64,000 nucleotides of DNA, from NCBI RefSeq assembly GCF_030063445.1, contig NZ_JASITD010000002.1:223291-287290 (forward strand), read 5' to 3'. Shown here piece by piece: positions 1 through 9,607 of the stretch. The position numbers and the translations under genes were made by a program. Numbering within the stretch: the stretch's first letter is position 1; every line of letters starts with the position of its first letter. The notes under the pieces were generated by a model that was not told where the DNA came from, ran no database searches, and saw only the letters and a list, made by a program, of their open reading frames with translations. This DNA comes from Hymenobacter sp. H14-R3 (GTDB taxonomy: Bacteria > Bacteroidota > Bacteroidia > Cytophagales > Hymenobacteraceae).

Positions 1-1442
1 ACCTGGTATTGCAGGATAACGGCCCCGCGGCGCGAGTCTACCACGTTGAGGCCGTCGCTGGCGCGGGTGATGAAGTAGGGGCGGTTTTGGTAGGAGAGCG
101 TGAACTTGGAGGTGTGGCCCGTAACCAGCCAGTTGACGCCGGCGTCGTAGAAATTCACGTCGTCGGAGAGGCGGGCGTAGCGCGAGTGCTGGTAGGCCAC
201 GTAGGGCATGAAGGTGCTGCTGCCCACCAGGTTATCCTTAAACTTGTAGCCCAGCTGGGTGTACACCGAGTTGCCGGTGCCGTACTCGGGAAAGGCATTG
301 CCGAAGCCGCCGATGGTGTTGGTGCCGGGGTTGGAAGTGCCGGTGGCGGGGTTCATGGCCGCGCCGCCGCGGAGGTAGCCGGGGCCGAAATCGTAGTGCA
401 GGGCGGCGGCGTAGAGGCTCACGCTGGCCGCGTCGGGCCCGGTGGCCAGCGGGGCATCGTAGAACACGTCGACGGCGTACTGCTGCATGGCCTTGGTTTG
501 CACGTTGGTGGGGCTGCCCTGGGTATACCACACGGCTTCGGGCTGCACCACGAAGCCCGCGCCGATATTAAACACCGCCTTTTTGCCCAGGTAGGTGCCG
601 GCCGAGTAGGGCGTGAGGTTGCTCTCCTGGTCCTTGAGCTGGTACGAGAAGTAGCCCTGGTACTGCGGCTTGGGCGGCGTGAGGGCAAACGAGGCGTTGG
701 GGCCGGGCGTGGCCACGAAGCCGGCGGCCTTCTGGTAGAGCAGCGGGTCGGAGATGGCCACGCGGTAGTCGAGCTTGCCGAGCTTGCCCTTAAGGTACAT
801 GCTGAGCTTGCGGCCAAACTGGTCGTTCACGTCGTTGGTAGCTTCTTCCAGGGTGGGCAGGTCGAGGCCCATGATGGTGCCGGCCGAGGAAAAAGCGTAG
901 CGGGCCAGCCCGTTCCAGGCACCGAGGCCGGCCCCAAAGGACAGCTTGTTTTTGACGATGGCGTACTCGGCCACGGCATCGTGCAGGAAGAAGCCGCCCG
1001 TGCCGCTCTGGCTGGCGCCGGGCGTGCCGCCGCTTTTGCGGTCGGCGTTGTAGCTGAGGTTGTTAAGCCCGATTTGCGAGTAGACGAACACGCGGTCGGT
1101 GAGCTGGCCGTAGAACTGGATGCGGAAGCGCCGGATGCCGATGTCGTAGGTAGTGGGCGCGTTGTAGCCGCCCACCGTCGAGCCGGGGTTGCTCTCGTTG
1201 TAGCGCATCCACACCTGGTTGAGCAGCGTGAACTTGACGTAGCGGCTGGCGTCGGCGTTCAGCGGCAGCTTACCATCCTTGAGGAAAAACGTGGGGGCGG
1301 CCACGGCGGGCTGCGGGTAGCTGGTGGCCTGGTCGGCCTGGGTTTGGGTGGGCGGCGGGGTGGTGGGGGCCTGCGCCAGGGCCAGGCTGGGCAACGTGAG
1401 GGCGGCGCTGAGCAGCGCGGCGGGAGCTAAAAATTGCTTCAT
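1..1442 (-). CDS. Outer-membrane porin, phosphate-selective porin O/P-like, 3' end outside window
   Basis: The frame opens at ATG 1442 and is still open at the left edge. The first 23 or so residues form a Sec signal peptide ending ALAQA, followed by a Pro/Thr/Gln-rich linker. The rest alternates aromatic and polar residues in short strands, for example RRFRIQFYGQLTDRVFVYSQ near residue 115, which is the pattern of an outer-membrane beta barrel. The last visible residues, RRGAVILQYQV, resemble the final strand of O/P-type porins, so only a few residues are probably missing. Members of this family form trimeric pores for anions such as phosphate; the actual solute here is unknown. No neighbour points to a substrate. 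Confidence 0.72.
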   Translation of the reverse strand, partial: MKQFLAPAALLSAALTLPSLALAQAPTTPPPTQTQADQATSYPQPAVAAPTFFLKDGKLPLNADASRYVKFTLLNQVWMRYNESNPGSTVGGYNAPTTYDIGIRRFRIQFYGQLTDRVFVYSQIGLNNLSYNADRKSGGTPGASQSGTGGFFLHDAVAEYAIVKNKLSFGAGLGAWNGLARYAFSSAGTIMGLDLPTLEEATNDVNDQFGRKLSMYLKGKLGKLDYRVAISDPLLYQKAAGFVATPGPNASFALTPPKPQYQGYFSYQLKDQESNLTPYSAGTYLGKKAVFNIGAGFVVQPEAVWYTQGSPTNVQTKAMQQYAVDVFYDAPLATGPDAASVSLYAAALHYDFGPGYLRGGAAMNPATGTSNPGTNTIGGFGNAFPEYGTGNSVYTQLGYKFKDNLVGSSTFMPYVAYQHSRYARLSDDVNFYDAGVNWLVTGHTSKFTLSYQNRPYFITRASDGLNVVDSRRGAVILQYQ

Positions 1443-1559
1443 GTAAGCGGGTAACTGATAACACAAAAAACCGGTCCCTCGCATCCGAAATGGACAAAAG
1501 GAACCGGAAAGTTACCCCCACACTGTATGAAGCCCTGATGAGCCCGCGCGCCCCTACCC

Positions 1560-2357
1560 CTATAATTCGCCCTCTTCCTTGCGGAATTTATTCAGTACCA
1601 CCTTGTCCATCAGGCCGGGTAGCCACTTATTTAAAAACACGACTAATTTTCCCTCGCCGGTGAGCACCATGGTGCGCTGGCGCTGCGCTACGGCCCGGCG
1701 CAGGTGCTGGGCTACTTCCTCGCTGGTCATCATGCTGCCCTCGTTGCGGGGGGTTTCGTTCTGGGTCTGGCCGTTGGCGAGCAGGGCCGTGTGGCGGATG
1801 TTGGAGGCCGTGAAGCCGGGCGCGGCCGTGAGCACGTTCACGCCCTGGGGCAGCAGCTCGGTGCGCAGGGCTTCGAGAAAGCCGTTCATGGCAAACTTGG
1901 AGGCCGAGTAGCCGGTGCGGCCCGGCAGGCCCCGGTAGCCGGCAATGCTGCTCATGCCCACGATGGTGCCCTTGCTGGCCAGCAGGTGGGGCAGCGCCGC
2001 TTTGGTGACGTACACGGTGCCGAAGAAGTTGGTTTGCATGAGCTGCTCCAGCACCTGCACGTCCACATCGGCAAACTTGGCGCGCATGCTGAGGCCGGCA
2101 TTGTTGATGAGCACATCGAGGCGGCCGAAGGCGGCGATAGTGTCGGCTACGGCGCGGTTGGCATCGGCCAGCACGCCCACGTCGCCCTGCACGGTGCGGT
2201 GGGCAATGCCGGCGGCGGCCAGCTCGGCGGCGGTGGCGGCCAGCTTGGCCGCGTCGCGGCCCGTGATGACCACGCTGGCCCCGGCGCGACCAAACTCCAG
2301 GGCGCAGGCGCGGCCAATGCCCGAGGTGCCGCCCGTGATGAGAACTACGTTATTCAT
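1560..2357 (-). CDS. Short-chain dehydrogenase/reductase (SDR family)
   Basis: A 265-residue classical SDR with a Rossmann fold. The nucleotide-binding motif TGGTSGIG is at residues 8-15, NNAG at 85-88, the catalytic Asn at 110, Ser at 136-137, and the YxxxK pair at Tyr150 and Lys154. Enzymes of this type reduce carbonyls or oxidise alcohols with NAD(P)H in the cytosol; the substrate cannot be read from sequence. The C-terminal tail (about residues 230-265) contains a hydrophobic FLNKWLPGLMDKVVLNKF stretch like that of membrane-associated SDRs. The gene stands alone, divergent from the secreted GEVED protein at 2594. Confidence 0.93.
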   Translation of the reverse strand: MNNVVLITGGTSGIGRACALEFGRAGASVVITGRDAAKLAATAAELAAAGIAHRTVQGDVGVLADANRAVADTIAAFGRLDVLINNAGLSMRAKFADVDVQVLEQLMQTNFFGTVYVTKAALPHLLASKGTIVGMSSIAGYRGLPGRTGYSASKFAMNGFLEALRTELLPQGVNVLTAAPGFTASNIRHTALLANGQTQNETPRNEGSMMTSEEVAQHLRRAVAQRQRTMVLTGEGKLVVFLNKWLPGLMDKVVLNKFRKEEGEL

Positions 2358-2593
2358 GAAGGAGAAAATGAGGAATTAGCCGGGGGCCGCCCGCAACCGG
2401 GCCGCAAACCTACGGCCAGCAGCGGCCCCAGCGGCCGGGCGCCGGCAAATTTCCGTTGTGGCCACCAATTGGACTATTTTCGCCGCCTAAAGCTTTTTTT
2501 TGTACCTACTTTTAGGCCTCATCGGCGGTCCGCGCCACTTTAATTCGGGCCACCTTTTTTCTCCTGCTGCCCTTCTCTTTATTGCATTATTGC

Positions 2594-4903
2594 ATGATTC
2601 TACCTCTACGTTCGTGGGTTAGCCAGCTGGCCGGGCTGGGCTTTTTGCTGCTGCCCGCCCTGGCGCAGGCGCAGTGCCCCGGGGCCGCCACCTGCACGCC
2701 CGGCCCGGCCAGCAGCGCCGTGGCCTCGGGCTTCGGCATGGGTATTTACAACGTGACGCTGGGCAGCATCAACAACAACAGCGCGGGTTATAATGCTGGT
2801 TATCAAGATTTTAGCTGCGTTGCTACTGGGGCCGTGAGCACCACGCTGGCCGTGAGCACGCCCACGGCCATTAGCGTGCGCAACGGCACGGTGGCCAGCG
2901 AAAACGTGCGAGTCTGGATTGACTACAACAACAACGGCGCGTTTGCCGACAACGAGTTAGCTTTCTCTTCGGATAACAAAATGCTGCACACGGGCAGCAT
3001 TACGCCGCCGGCCACGGCCACGCTGGGCGTACCGCTGCGGCTGCGCGTGGCCGCCGATTTCAACAACGGGATTGTACCCACGGCCTGCTCGACGCCGCAG
3101 TACTCGCAAACCGAGGACTACCGCGTGACGCTGGCCGCCAACGCCAGCCCGCCCACGGCCGCCTTCACCCCGGATGTAACCACGACCTGCTCGGGCCGCG
3201 TGCAGTTTGCTGACCAGTCGGTGGGCGCGCCCACCAGCTGGCGCTGGGACTTTGGCGACAACACCAGCAGCACCTTGCAAAACCCGCTGCACACCTACGC
3301 CGCGGCCGGTACCTACCAGGTGCGGCTGGCGGCCACCAACGCGGCCGGCACCAGCACCAGCGCGCCGGTAGCCATCACCTACAACGCCAGCGCGCCGGTA
3401 GCGGCGGCTTGCCCCGGCCTGGCGGCCTCGGCCAACTGCTGCAACTACGGCATTGGGCGGGTGCGGCTGGGCAGCATCGACAACAGCTCGGCCGATGGCA
3501 GCGCGGGCTACCAGGACTTTACCTGCCCGCAGCGCACGAGCTTAGCAGCGGGCTTGCCCTACACCCTCGCCGTGACCACGGGCATGACCGCGGGCAGCAC
3601 CAGCGCCTACGACGTGCGCGCCTGGCTCGACCTCAACAACGACGGCGTGTTCAGCGCCAGCGAAAAGCTGGCCGAAGCCCTGAACACCACCAATGCGAAT
3701 TCCGCCCTCAGCTTCGTGGTGCCGGCCACGGCCGTGCTGGGCCAGCCGCTGCGCCTGCGCCTGGTGGCCGATGGTGCGGGCAACAACCCCCAGCCCTGCA
3801 CCGCCCCGGTGCTGGGCCAGGTAGAAGACTACACCGTGACGGTGGTGCCCAATACCAGCCCGCCGGAGGCAGCCTTCGCGTCGAGCTACGTGGCGGGGGC
3901 CTGCCCGGCAAACAACGTATTCACCTTCACCGACCAGAGCACCAACGGCCCCACCAGCTGGCAGTGGAGCTTTAGCCCGGCCACGGGCGTGTCGTTTGTG
4001 AACGGCACCTCGGCCGCTTCGCCCAACCCCCAGGTGGCCTTTACCACGGCGGGCTACTACTCGGCCACGCTGCGCGCTACCAACGCCAACGGCAGCAACG
4101 CCCGTACGCAGGCCAACGCGCTGCTTGTGCAGGTGCCCTGCCTGAGCTACTGCGCGGCCAACGGCGGCAGCGTATCGGGTAACCTATTTACCAACAGTCT
4201 GTTGTGGATAACCAACGTGAGCGTGAGTGCCGGTACGGCCAGCGGCGCGGCCTTCAGCAACGGCTCGGGCAACTCGACGGGCACGGGCTACACGTTTTTT
4301 GCCGGGCAGAGCGTGCGCCTGATGGGCGGCACCACCCAAACCATCAGCGTGACCACCAGCCAGGCCCTGAACCACCGCGTCAGCATTTGGGTGGATTATA
4401 ACCACGACGGCTTTTTTGGGAGCACTACCGGCGCGGGCGGCGAGCTGGTGTATAATGGCATCGTGAGCGCGGCCACGGCTACCGTGGCCGCGGCCATCCC
4501 GGGCGGCGTGGGCACCACCCGCATGCGGGTGGCCGTGGCCATTGATGCCAACACGCCCAACCCCTGCGCTCTCAACCAGGGCCAGGCCGAGGTAGAAGAC
4601 TACCCCGTGAACGTAACGGCCCTGGCCGCCCGCGAGGCCCAGGCCCTGGCCACCCTCAGCGTGAGCCCCAACCCCACGCCCGACGGCGAGCTGCGCGTGC
4701 TGGTGGGCGAGGCCAGCGCCAGCGGCCTCTACCAAATAGAGGTGCTAAACCTACTGGGCGCGCGCCTACTAAGCCAGGCCCTGCGCCTGAGCCCCGCTGC
4801 CCCGGCCACCCTCGACCTGCGGGCGTTGCCGGCCGGCCTCTACCTGCTGCGCCTCACCGATGCGCAGGGCCAAACGGCGCTGCGCCGCGTGGTGCGCCAG
4901 TAG
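2594..4903 (+). CDS. Secreted GEVED/PKD-domain protein with T9SS type A sorting domain
   Basis: I place the start at ATG 2594; a TTG 12 bases upstream is also open. A signal peptide ends near ALAQAQ (about residue 28). Three GEVED-type beta modules follow, each ending in a signature: QTEDYRVTL (near 180), QVEDYTVTV (near 415) and AEVEDYPVNV (near 675). They are separated by two PKD-like modules, the first with the hallmark WRWDFGDNTSST. Each GEVED module carries a calcium-loop-like motif such as DYNNNGAF or DLNNDGVF. The last 75 residues, from LSVSPNPTPDGELRV through LPAGLYLLRL to RRVVRQ, are a type A T9SS sorting domain. I infer a cell-surface or released adhesion protein; no catalytic domain is visible. 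Confidence 0.9.
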   Translation: MILPLRSWVSQLAGLGFLLLPALAQAQCPGAATCTPGPASSAVASGFGMGIYNVTLGSINNNSAGYNAGYQDFSCVATGAVSTTLAVSTPTAISVRNGTVASENVRVWIDYNNNGAFADNELAFSSDNKMLHTGSITPPATATLGVPLRLRVAADFNNGIVPTACSTPQYSQTEDYRVTLAANASPPTAAFTPDVTTTCSGRVQFADQSVGAPTSWRWDFGDNTSSTLQNPLHTYAAAGTYQVRLAATNAAGTSTSAPVAITYNASAPVAAACPGLAASANCCNYGIGRVRLGSIDNSSADGSAGYQDFTCPQRTSLAAGLPYTLAVTTGMTAGSTSAYDVRAWLDLNNDGVFSASEKLAEALNTTNANSALSFVVPATAVLGQPLRLRLVADGAGNNPQPCTAPVLGQVEDYTVTVVPNTSPPEAAFASSYVAGACPANNVFTFTDQSTNGPTSWQWSFSPATGVSFVNGTSAASPNPQVAFTTAGYYSATLRATNANGSNARTQANALLVQVPCLSYCAANGGSVSGNLFTNSLLWITNVSVSAGTASGAAFSNGSGNSTGTGYTFFAGQSVRLMGGTTQTISVTTSQALNHRVSIWVDYNHDGFFGSTTGAGGELVYNGIVSAATATVAAAIPGGVGTTRMRVAVAIDANTPNPCALNQGQAEVEDYPVNVTALAAREAQALATLSVSPNPTPDGELRVLVGEASASGLYQIEVLNLLGARLLSQALRLSPAAPATLDLRALPAGLYLLRLTDAQGQTALRRVVRQ

Positions 4904-4911
4904 GTCGGGGT

Positions 4912-4972
4912 GAATTAAAAATTAAAAGCGTGATTATCAATTTTTTAATTTATCATTTATCATTTTTAATTC
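4912..4972. repeat. AT-rich inverted repeat after the GEVED gene
   Basis: Eleven bases starting GAATTAAAAAT at 4912 are repeated inverted at 4962-4972, eight bases after the stop codon. The interior is almost pure A/T with further partial pairing. It could serve as a terminator, but there is no GC-rich stem, and it resembles the AT-rich palindrome core at 52191-52237. Confidence 0.4.
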
Positions 4973-5181
4973 CTTCTAAACTATGTAAAGACAATCTCTG
5001 GCTTTCATATTGATTTACAGTAATTTGCGATAATAATAATCCAGAAGTCATGGGGTAGTCGCCCGCGGAGGGCGACCTCTTAGCTACTCAGTTACTACTC
5101 CGCTTGATTTCGTCCGCTTACCCACAGCGGGCCGCCGGCCCCGCCGGCCCGCCTCTTTCTGCTTCAATCTCCTTTTTTCGT

Positions 5182-8100
5182 ATGTTTCAAACGCTACTTT
5201 TTCGGCTGGGAATGGTGCCCCGGCTGGTGTTGCTACTCATCGTGTTGGCGCTGGGCGCGGCGCAGCCAGCGTGGGCCTCGCATTTGCTGGGCGGCGAGAT
5301 GTCGTACCAGTACCTGGATGCTAACGGGCCGGCCTCGGCCCCCTTCCGCTACCAGATTACGGTGACCAGCTACTATAATCCCAACGGGCAGGTGGGGCTC
5401 AACGATGCCTCGGTAACAAGCGTGAACCTCAGCATTTTCAACCGCACCACCGGGGCCCGCCTCACCACCGTGAGCGTGCCCCGCCAGACGCCCGTGGGCG
5501 CGGTGGTGCAGCCGCGCCTGCCCTCGGGCTGCACGGTGCAGGGGCCCACGCAGCCGTTTCGGCTGTTTAAGTACGTGTACACCGCCTCGCTGCCGGCCAC
5601 CATCGACGGCTACTACGCGGTGTGCACCCAGACCGCCCGCAACACCGGCCTCGAAAACGTGAGCAACCCGGCCACCACCAACGGCGGCAACCTGCCCATG
5701 ACCCTGTACGTGAGCATGGCCTCGCCGCTCATTTACAACCGCTCGCCGGTGTTTTCCGATACGGCCGTGGCCATCATTTGCACCACCGATACCACGGTGC
5801 TGCTCAACAACGCCTTCGATGCCGATGGCGACCGCCTTATCTACTCCTTTGGCACGCCCTACGGGGCGCTGTCCAACGCCAGTTCCTTCCCACCGCTGCC
5901 CAACCTAGTGCCCTACAACCCAGGGTATAGCGCGGCCCGGCCGCTGGGCACGGGGGCCGGCAACTTTGCGCTGATTAATGCTAATACCGGCACGGCCCGC
6001 TACGGAACCACGAGGAAAGGCCTGTATATCATTGCGGTAGATGTGAGCGAGTACCGTACTATTAACGGCCGCGAGGTGCTCATCGGCACCACCCGGCGCG
6101 ACTTGCAGCTGGTGGCCTCCGACTGCCCGCCCACGGTGGCTCCGGTGCTGCCGCCGGTGGCCACCACGCCGCGCGCCTATACTATGGAGGAAGGGCAGGT
6201 GCTGAGCATCCCAATCAGGGCCACGCAGGCCGACGGCCACCCCCTCACCATGACCTTGAACAGCGTGCTGCTCGACGGCCCGGCCGGGTTCAACGCCACC
6301 TTCAATGGCAGCGCCGGCACCGTGGTACCCGGCAACCCCACCGGCACGGCCACCGCCACCGGCTCGGGCACGGTCACGGGCACGTTCGTGTATAACTCGG
6401 CCTGCGGCGAAGCCCGCGCTAACCCCTACGATGTGGCCTTAACGGTGCGCGACAACGGCTGCGCCGGCAAAACCGTGGCCGATGTGCTGCGCATTACCGT
6501 GACGCGCCCGGCGGGGCCCACCGCCATCAGCGGGCCTGCGGTGGTGTGCGACCTATCCACGCTGCTGGCCTACACGGTTAACGGTGGCACTACTTCCGCC
6601 TTTCGCTTTCGGGTGACGGGGGGCACTATTCTGAACCAGGTTGGCCGCACCATTCAGGTGAGATGGACAACGGCCGGCACCGGCACCATAGTGGCCAAGG
6701 GCGTGTCGCAATACGGCTGCCTCACCGACTCGGTGACCCAAACGGTGGCCGTGGCCCCGGCGGGCGCGCTCACCATTGGGGGCGGCCTCACCGTGTGCCC
6801 GGGTGCCGGCACCACGCTCACCGTGGCCGGCGGCACCGGCCCCTACACCCTCACCGGGGGTGGCACTACGCAAACCGGCGCGGGGCCATTTAGCGTAACT
6901 CCTACGCAAACAACTACTTATACCATCAGCAGCAGTGCCACGGCGCTGGGCTGCACGGCCAGCCAACAGGTAACGGTGGTAGTGGCCCCCGCGCCCACGG
7001 CCAACGTGGGCGCGCCCACCCGCGCTACCTGCCCGGGCGTACCCATCAGCCTCGGCGCGGCCCCGGAAACGGGCTACACCTACCGCTGGAGCCCCGCCAC
7101 CGGCCTGAGCAGCAGCACAGTAGCCAACCCCACGCTCACGCTCCCCAACAACACAAACGCCCCCCTTACCACCACCTACACCCTCACCGTGGTAACCCCG
7201 CTCGGCTGCCCGGGCTCGGGCTCGGTGGCCGTGACCGTGAGCCCGGGCGCTACGGCGGCGGCCGGCCCGGCGCAGGCCGTGTGCGATAACTCGACTATCA
7301 CGCTGGGCGCGCCGGCGCTGCCGGGCTACTCCTACCGCTGGCTACCGGCTACGGGCCTTAACAACAGCACGTTAGCGCAGCCGGTGCTCACAGGGGCAAA
7401 CCTGACCAACGCGCCCATCCTGCTGAAATACGTGGTGCTGGCCACCACGGCGCAGGGCTGCGCGGCCCGCGACTCGGTGCTGATTACCAGTAACCCACGC
7501 CCGGCGGCCGACTCCATTGCGGGGCCGCAGTCGGTGTGCCCCACCGTGGCGGGCATTGGGTATTCGATTAAAAACCCGCGCAGCGCGGCCTACCAGTGGG
7601 TGGTGGCGGGCGGCACCATCGCCAGCGGCCAGGGCACGGCGAGCATTACCGTGAACTGGGGCGCGGCGGGCACGGGCGCGGTGCGCGCCGCGGCCAGCAA
7701 CGCGCTGGGCTGCGTGTCGGACGCCTTTATGCTGCCCGTACGCATCAACCAGGTGCTGCAAACGGTGAAGCCCGCCGGGTCCGTGAGCGTGTGCCAGGCC
7801 AATGGGCCGTATGCGTATTCTACGCCCGCCATCGCGGGGTCGTCGTTTGCCTGGCAGCTGTTTGGCCCGGCTACCGGCACGCTCGTGAGCACGGGCAACA
7901 CCACCAGCATCCGCTTTGCGCAGGCGGGCCTGGCCAAGCTGGTCGTGACGCAAACCAGCAACCCGGCCGGCGGCATTTGCCGCGGCGTGAGCGACACGCT
8001 CTACATCACAGTAAAGCCCTCGCCCTCAGCTACTATCACCATTCAGGGGCCGGCGCGGTTTTGCGCGAATAGCGGCCCGCAGACCTATACCCTGCCCGGC

Positions 8101-9384
8101 GCGGCGGGCTCCGGCTACGTGTTTCAGCTCAATGGCGCGGCCATCGCCAACGTGGGCGGCGTAGTAATTATTCCGGCCAGCACGGCCGGGGGCACCTACG
8201 CCCTCACCGCCCGCGAGACCAACGCCGGCGGCTGCGCGGGGCCGCTCATTACCAAGGCGTTTACCGTGGACCCGCGGCCCGGCGCGCTCGTTATAAACGG
8301 GCCGCGCTTTGTATGCCCGGCCTCGGGCCCGCTCACCTATACCGTGCCCAATGCCCCGGCCACCTCCACCTACCAGTGGGCCGTGGTGGGCGGCACCATC
8401 ACGGCGGGCCAGGGCACGGCCACTATCACGGTGAGCTTTGCGGCCGGCACCAGCACTACTAAGACGGTGACCGTGACCGAAACCTCGCAGTTTGGCTGCG
8501 GCGGGGCGGCGGCGGCCGTTACCGTGGTGCCCGACAATGCCCAGACCCCGCAGCTACTGCTGGCCTCGGTGGTGCCCACCGATAACACCAAAGTAACCCT
8601 CACCGTGGCCGTGGCCAACGCCGGCACCGCCCCCAACCCGGTGCGCGTGCTGCGCCGCGATGCGGGCAGCCCCGGGGCCTTTGCGCAGGTGGGCACGGTG
8701 GCGGCCACCGCCACCACCTTCGTCGATGCCACCGCCACCGCCGCCCAAACGGCCTACGAGTACAGCCTGAGCCTCACCAACGGCTGCGGCGACGTACTCA
8801 CGGCCCCCACCCCGGCCACCACGATGCTGCTAAAAGCCCTGGCCGCGCCCGGCCCCGGCGGCCGCAACCAGGGTTCGGTCGGCCTCAGCTGGTCGGCTTA
8901 CCAGGGCTTTGTGGTGGCGGGCTACCGCGTGTTCCGCCAGGATGATAACGGGGGCTATACGCTCGTTACTACGCTAGCTGGCAACGCGTTGCAGTATAGC
9001 ACTACCAACACCGGCCAGGGCTTCAACCAGTGCTTCCGAGTGGTGGCGTTTGAGAGCCCGGCGGCGGCCGGCAGCCCGGGGCGCGAGTCGAACTCGAACT
9101 CGGCCTGCGTGGATTTTGCTAACAAAACGGCGTTCTACAACATCATCACGCCCAACAACGATGGCCAGAACGACCTGCTCATCATCGACAACGTACAGCT
9201 GTACCCCAGCAATACCATGACCATCTTCAACCGCTGGGGCCGCGAGGTATTTGCCACCACCAACTACAACAACACCAGCAACGCCTGGGGCGGCGACCCC
9301 AGCCTTGCGGCCGGCGTGTACTACTACCTCTTCAAGCTTGCCGATGGCACCAGCACCAAAGGCTGGGTCGAAGTGATAAAGTAG
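5182..9384 (+). CDS. Giant surface protein with PKD-like modules and gliding-motility/T9SS type B C-terminal domain
   Basis: The start is ATG 5182; an upstream TTG (5104) would add 26 residues ahead of a good signal peptide and is less likely. The mature protein begins SHLLGGEMSYQY, the usual opening of large Bacteroidota gliding-type surface proteins. The roughly 1400-residue body holds repeated beta modules: three copies of a GGTI..GQGTA.ITV type PKD-like module (near residues 475, 815 and 1070) and two copies of a Y.W.PATGL..ST.A.P.LT module (near 635 and 720). A fibronectin III-like segment follows near 1130-1300. The C-terminus reads ITPNNDGQND, then MTIFNRWGREVF, then GVYYYLFKL and WVEVIK, a type B sorting domain. 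Likely a T9SS-exported adhesin; no enzyme motif seen. Confidence 0.92.
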   Translation: MFQTLLFRLGMVPRLVLLLIVLALGAAQPAWASHLLGGEMSYQYLDANGPASAPFRYQITVTSYYNPNGQVGLNDASVTSVNLSIFNRTTGARLTTVSVPRQTPVGAVVQPRLPSGCTVQGPTQPFRLFKYVYTASLPATIDGYYAVCTQTARNTGLENVSNPATTNGGNLPMTLYVSMASPLIYNRSPVFSDTAVAIICTTDTTVLLNNAFDADGDRLIYSFGTPYGALSNASSFPPLPNLVPYNPGYSAARPLGTGAGNFALINANTGTARYGTTRKGLYIIAVDVSEYRTINGREVLIGTTRRDLQLVASDCPPTVAPVLPPVATTPRAYTMEEGQVLSIPIRATQADGHPLTMTLNSVLLDGPAGFNATFNGSAGTVVPGNPTGTATATGSGTVTGTFVYNSACGEARANPYDVALTVRDNGCAGKTVADVLRITVTRPAGPTAISGPAVVCDLSTLLAYTVNGGTTSAFRFRVTGGTILNQVGRTIQVRWTTAGTGTIVAKGVSQYGCLTDSVTQTVAVAPAGALTIGGGLTVCPGAGTTLTVAGGTGPYTLTGGGTTQTGAGPFSVTPTQTTTYTISSSATALGCTASQQVTVVVAPAPTANVGAPTRATCPGVPISLGAAPETGYTYRWSPATGLSSSTVANPTLTLPNNTNAPLTTTYTLTVVTPLGCPGSGSVAVTVSPGATAAAGPAQAVCDNSTITLGAPALPGYSYRWLPATGLNNSTLAQPVLTGANLTNAPILLKYVVLATTAQGCAARDSVLITSNPRPAADSIAGPQSVCPTVAGIGYSIKNPRSAAYQWVVAGGTIASGQGTASITVNWGAAGTGAVRAAASNALGCVSDAFMLPVRINQVLQTVKPAGSVSVCQANGPYAYSTPAIAGSSFAWQLFGPATGTLVSTGNTTSIRFAQAGLAKLVVTQTSNPAGGICRGVSDTLYITVKPSPSATITIQGPARFCANSGPQTYTLPGAAGSGYVFQLNGAAIANVGGVVIIPASTAGGTYALTARETNAGGCAGPLITKAFTVDPRPGALVINGPRFVCPASGPLTYTVPNAPATSTYQWAVVGGTITAGQGTATITVSFAAGTSTTKTVTVTETSQFGCGGAAAAVTVVPDNAQTPQLLLASVVPTDNTKVTLTVAVANAGTAPNPVRVLRRDAGSPGAFAQVGTVAATATTFVDATATAAQTAYEYSLSLTNGCGDVLTAPTPATTMLLKALAAPGPGGRNQGSVGLSWSAYQGFVVAGYRVFRQDDNGGYTLVTTLAGNALQYSTTNTGQGFNQCFRVVAFESPAAAGSPGRESNSNSACVDFANKTAFYNIITPNNDGQNDLLIIDNVQLYPSNTMTIFNRWGREVFATTNYNNTSNAWGGDPSLAAGVYYYLFKLADGTSTKGWVEVIK

Positions 9385-9461
9385 TTAAGTTGTTGATTTA
9401 TTGGTAATTATGTAATTAACTACTCAACCATAAATTGGCTGCCACGCGGCTGGCTGGCCCC

Positions 9462-9500
9462 ACGGCTCACCCGGCAGTTTGCCAGGTGAGCCGTTTTTTT
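9462..9500 (+). terminator. Rho-independent terminator of the giant surface protein
   Basis: Bases 9462-9471 (ACGGCTCACC) pair with 9485-9494, the inner GGCA/TGCC pairs as well, and the stem is followed directly by a run of seven T. It lies 78 bases after the stop codon at 9384 and before the next gene on the same strand. Confidence 0.85.
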
Positions 9501-9581
9501 ATCCTCCTCACAACCAAAACAGTAGCCACCACATTCACGAAATATAAAGACTTTCGGCCGGTCCTGCGGGGGGGGCGGGCG

Positions 9582-9589
9582 TAGTTTTG
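9582..9589 (+). promoter_or_regulatory. Bacteroidota -7 box (TAGTTTTG)
   Basis: An exact match to the TAnnTTTG -7 element, 18 bases before ATG 9608 and after the terminator at 9462-9500. I see no clear -33 TTG at the usual spacing, so the upstream element may be weak. Confidence 0.5.
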
Positions 9590-9607
9590 CGGGAGTTAAT
9601 CTGAGGT

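Noticed and set aside
9..1430. Long open frame on the plus strand opposite the porin gene
   Set aside because: The sequence is Gly/Val/Ala/His-rich with no domain or signal peptide, as expected from the antisense of a GC-rich gene; the minus strand gives a clear porin.
2594..9384. The two large repeat-rich proteins as RTX or type V adhesins
   Set aside because: C-terminal T9SS type A and B sorting domains explain export; there is no barrel or RTX nonapeptide array.
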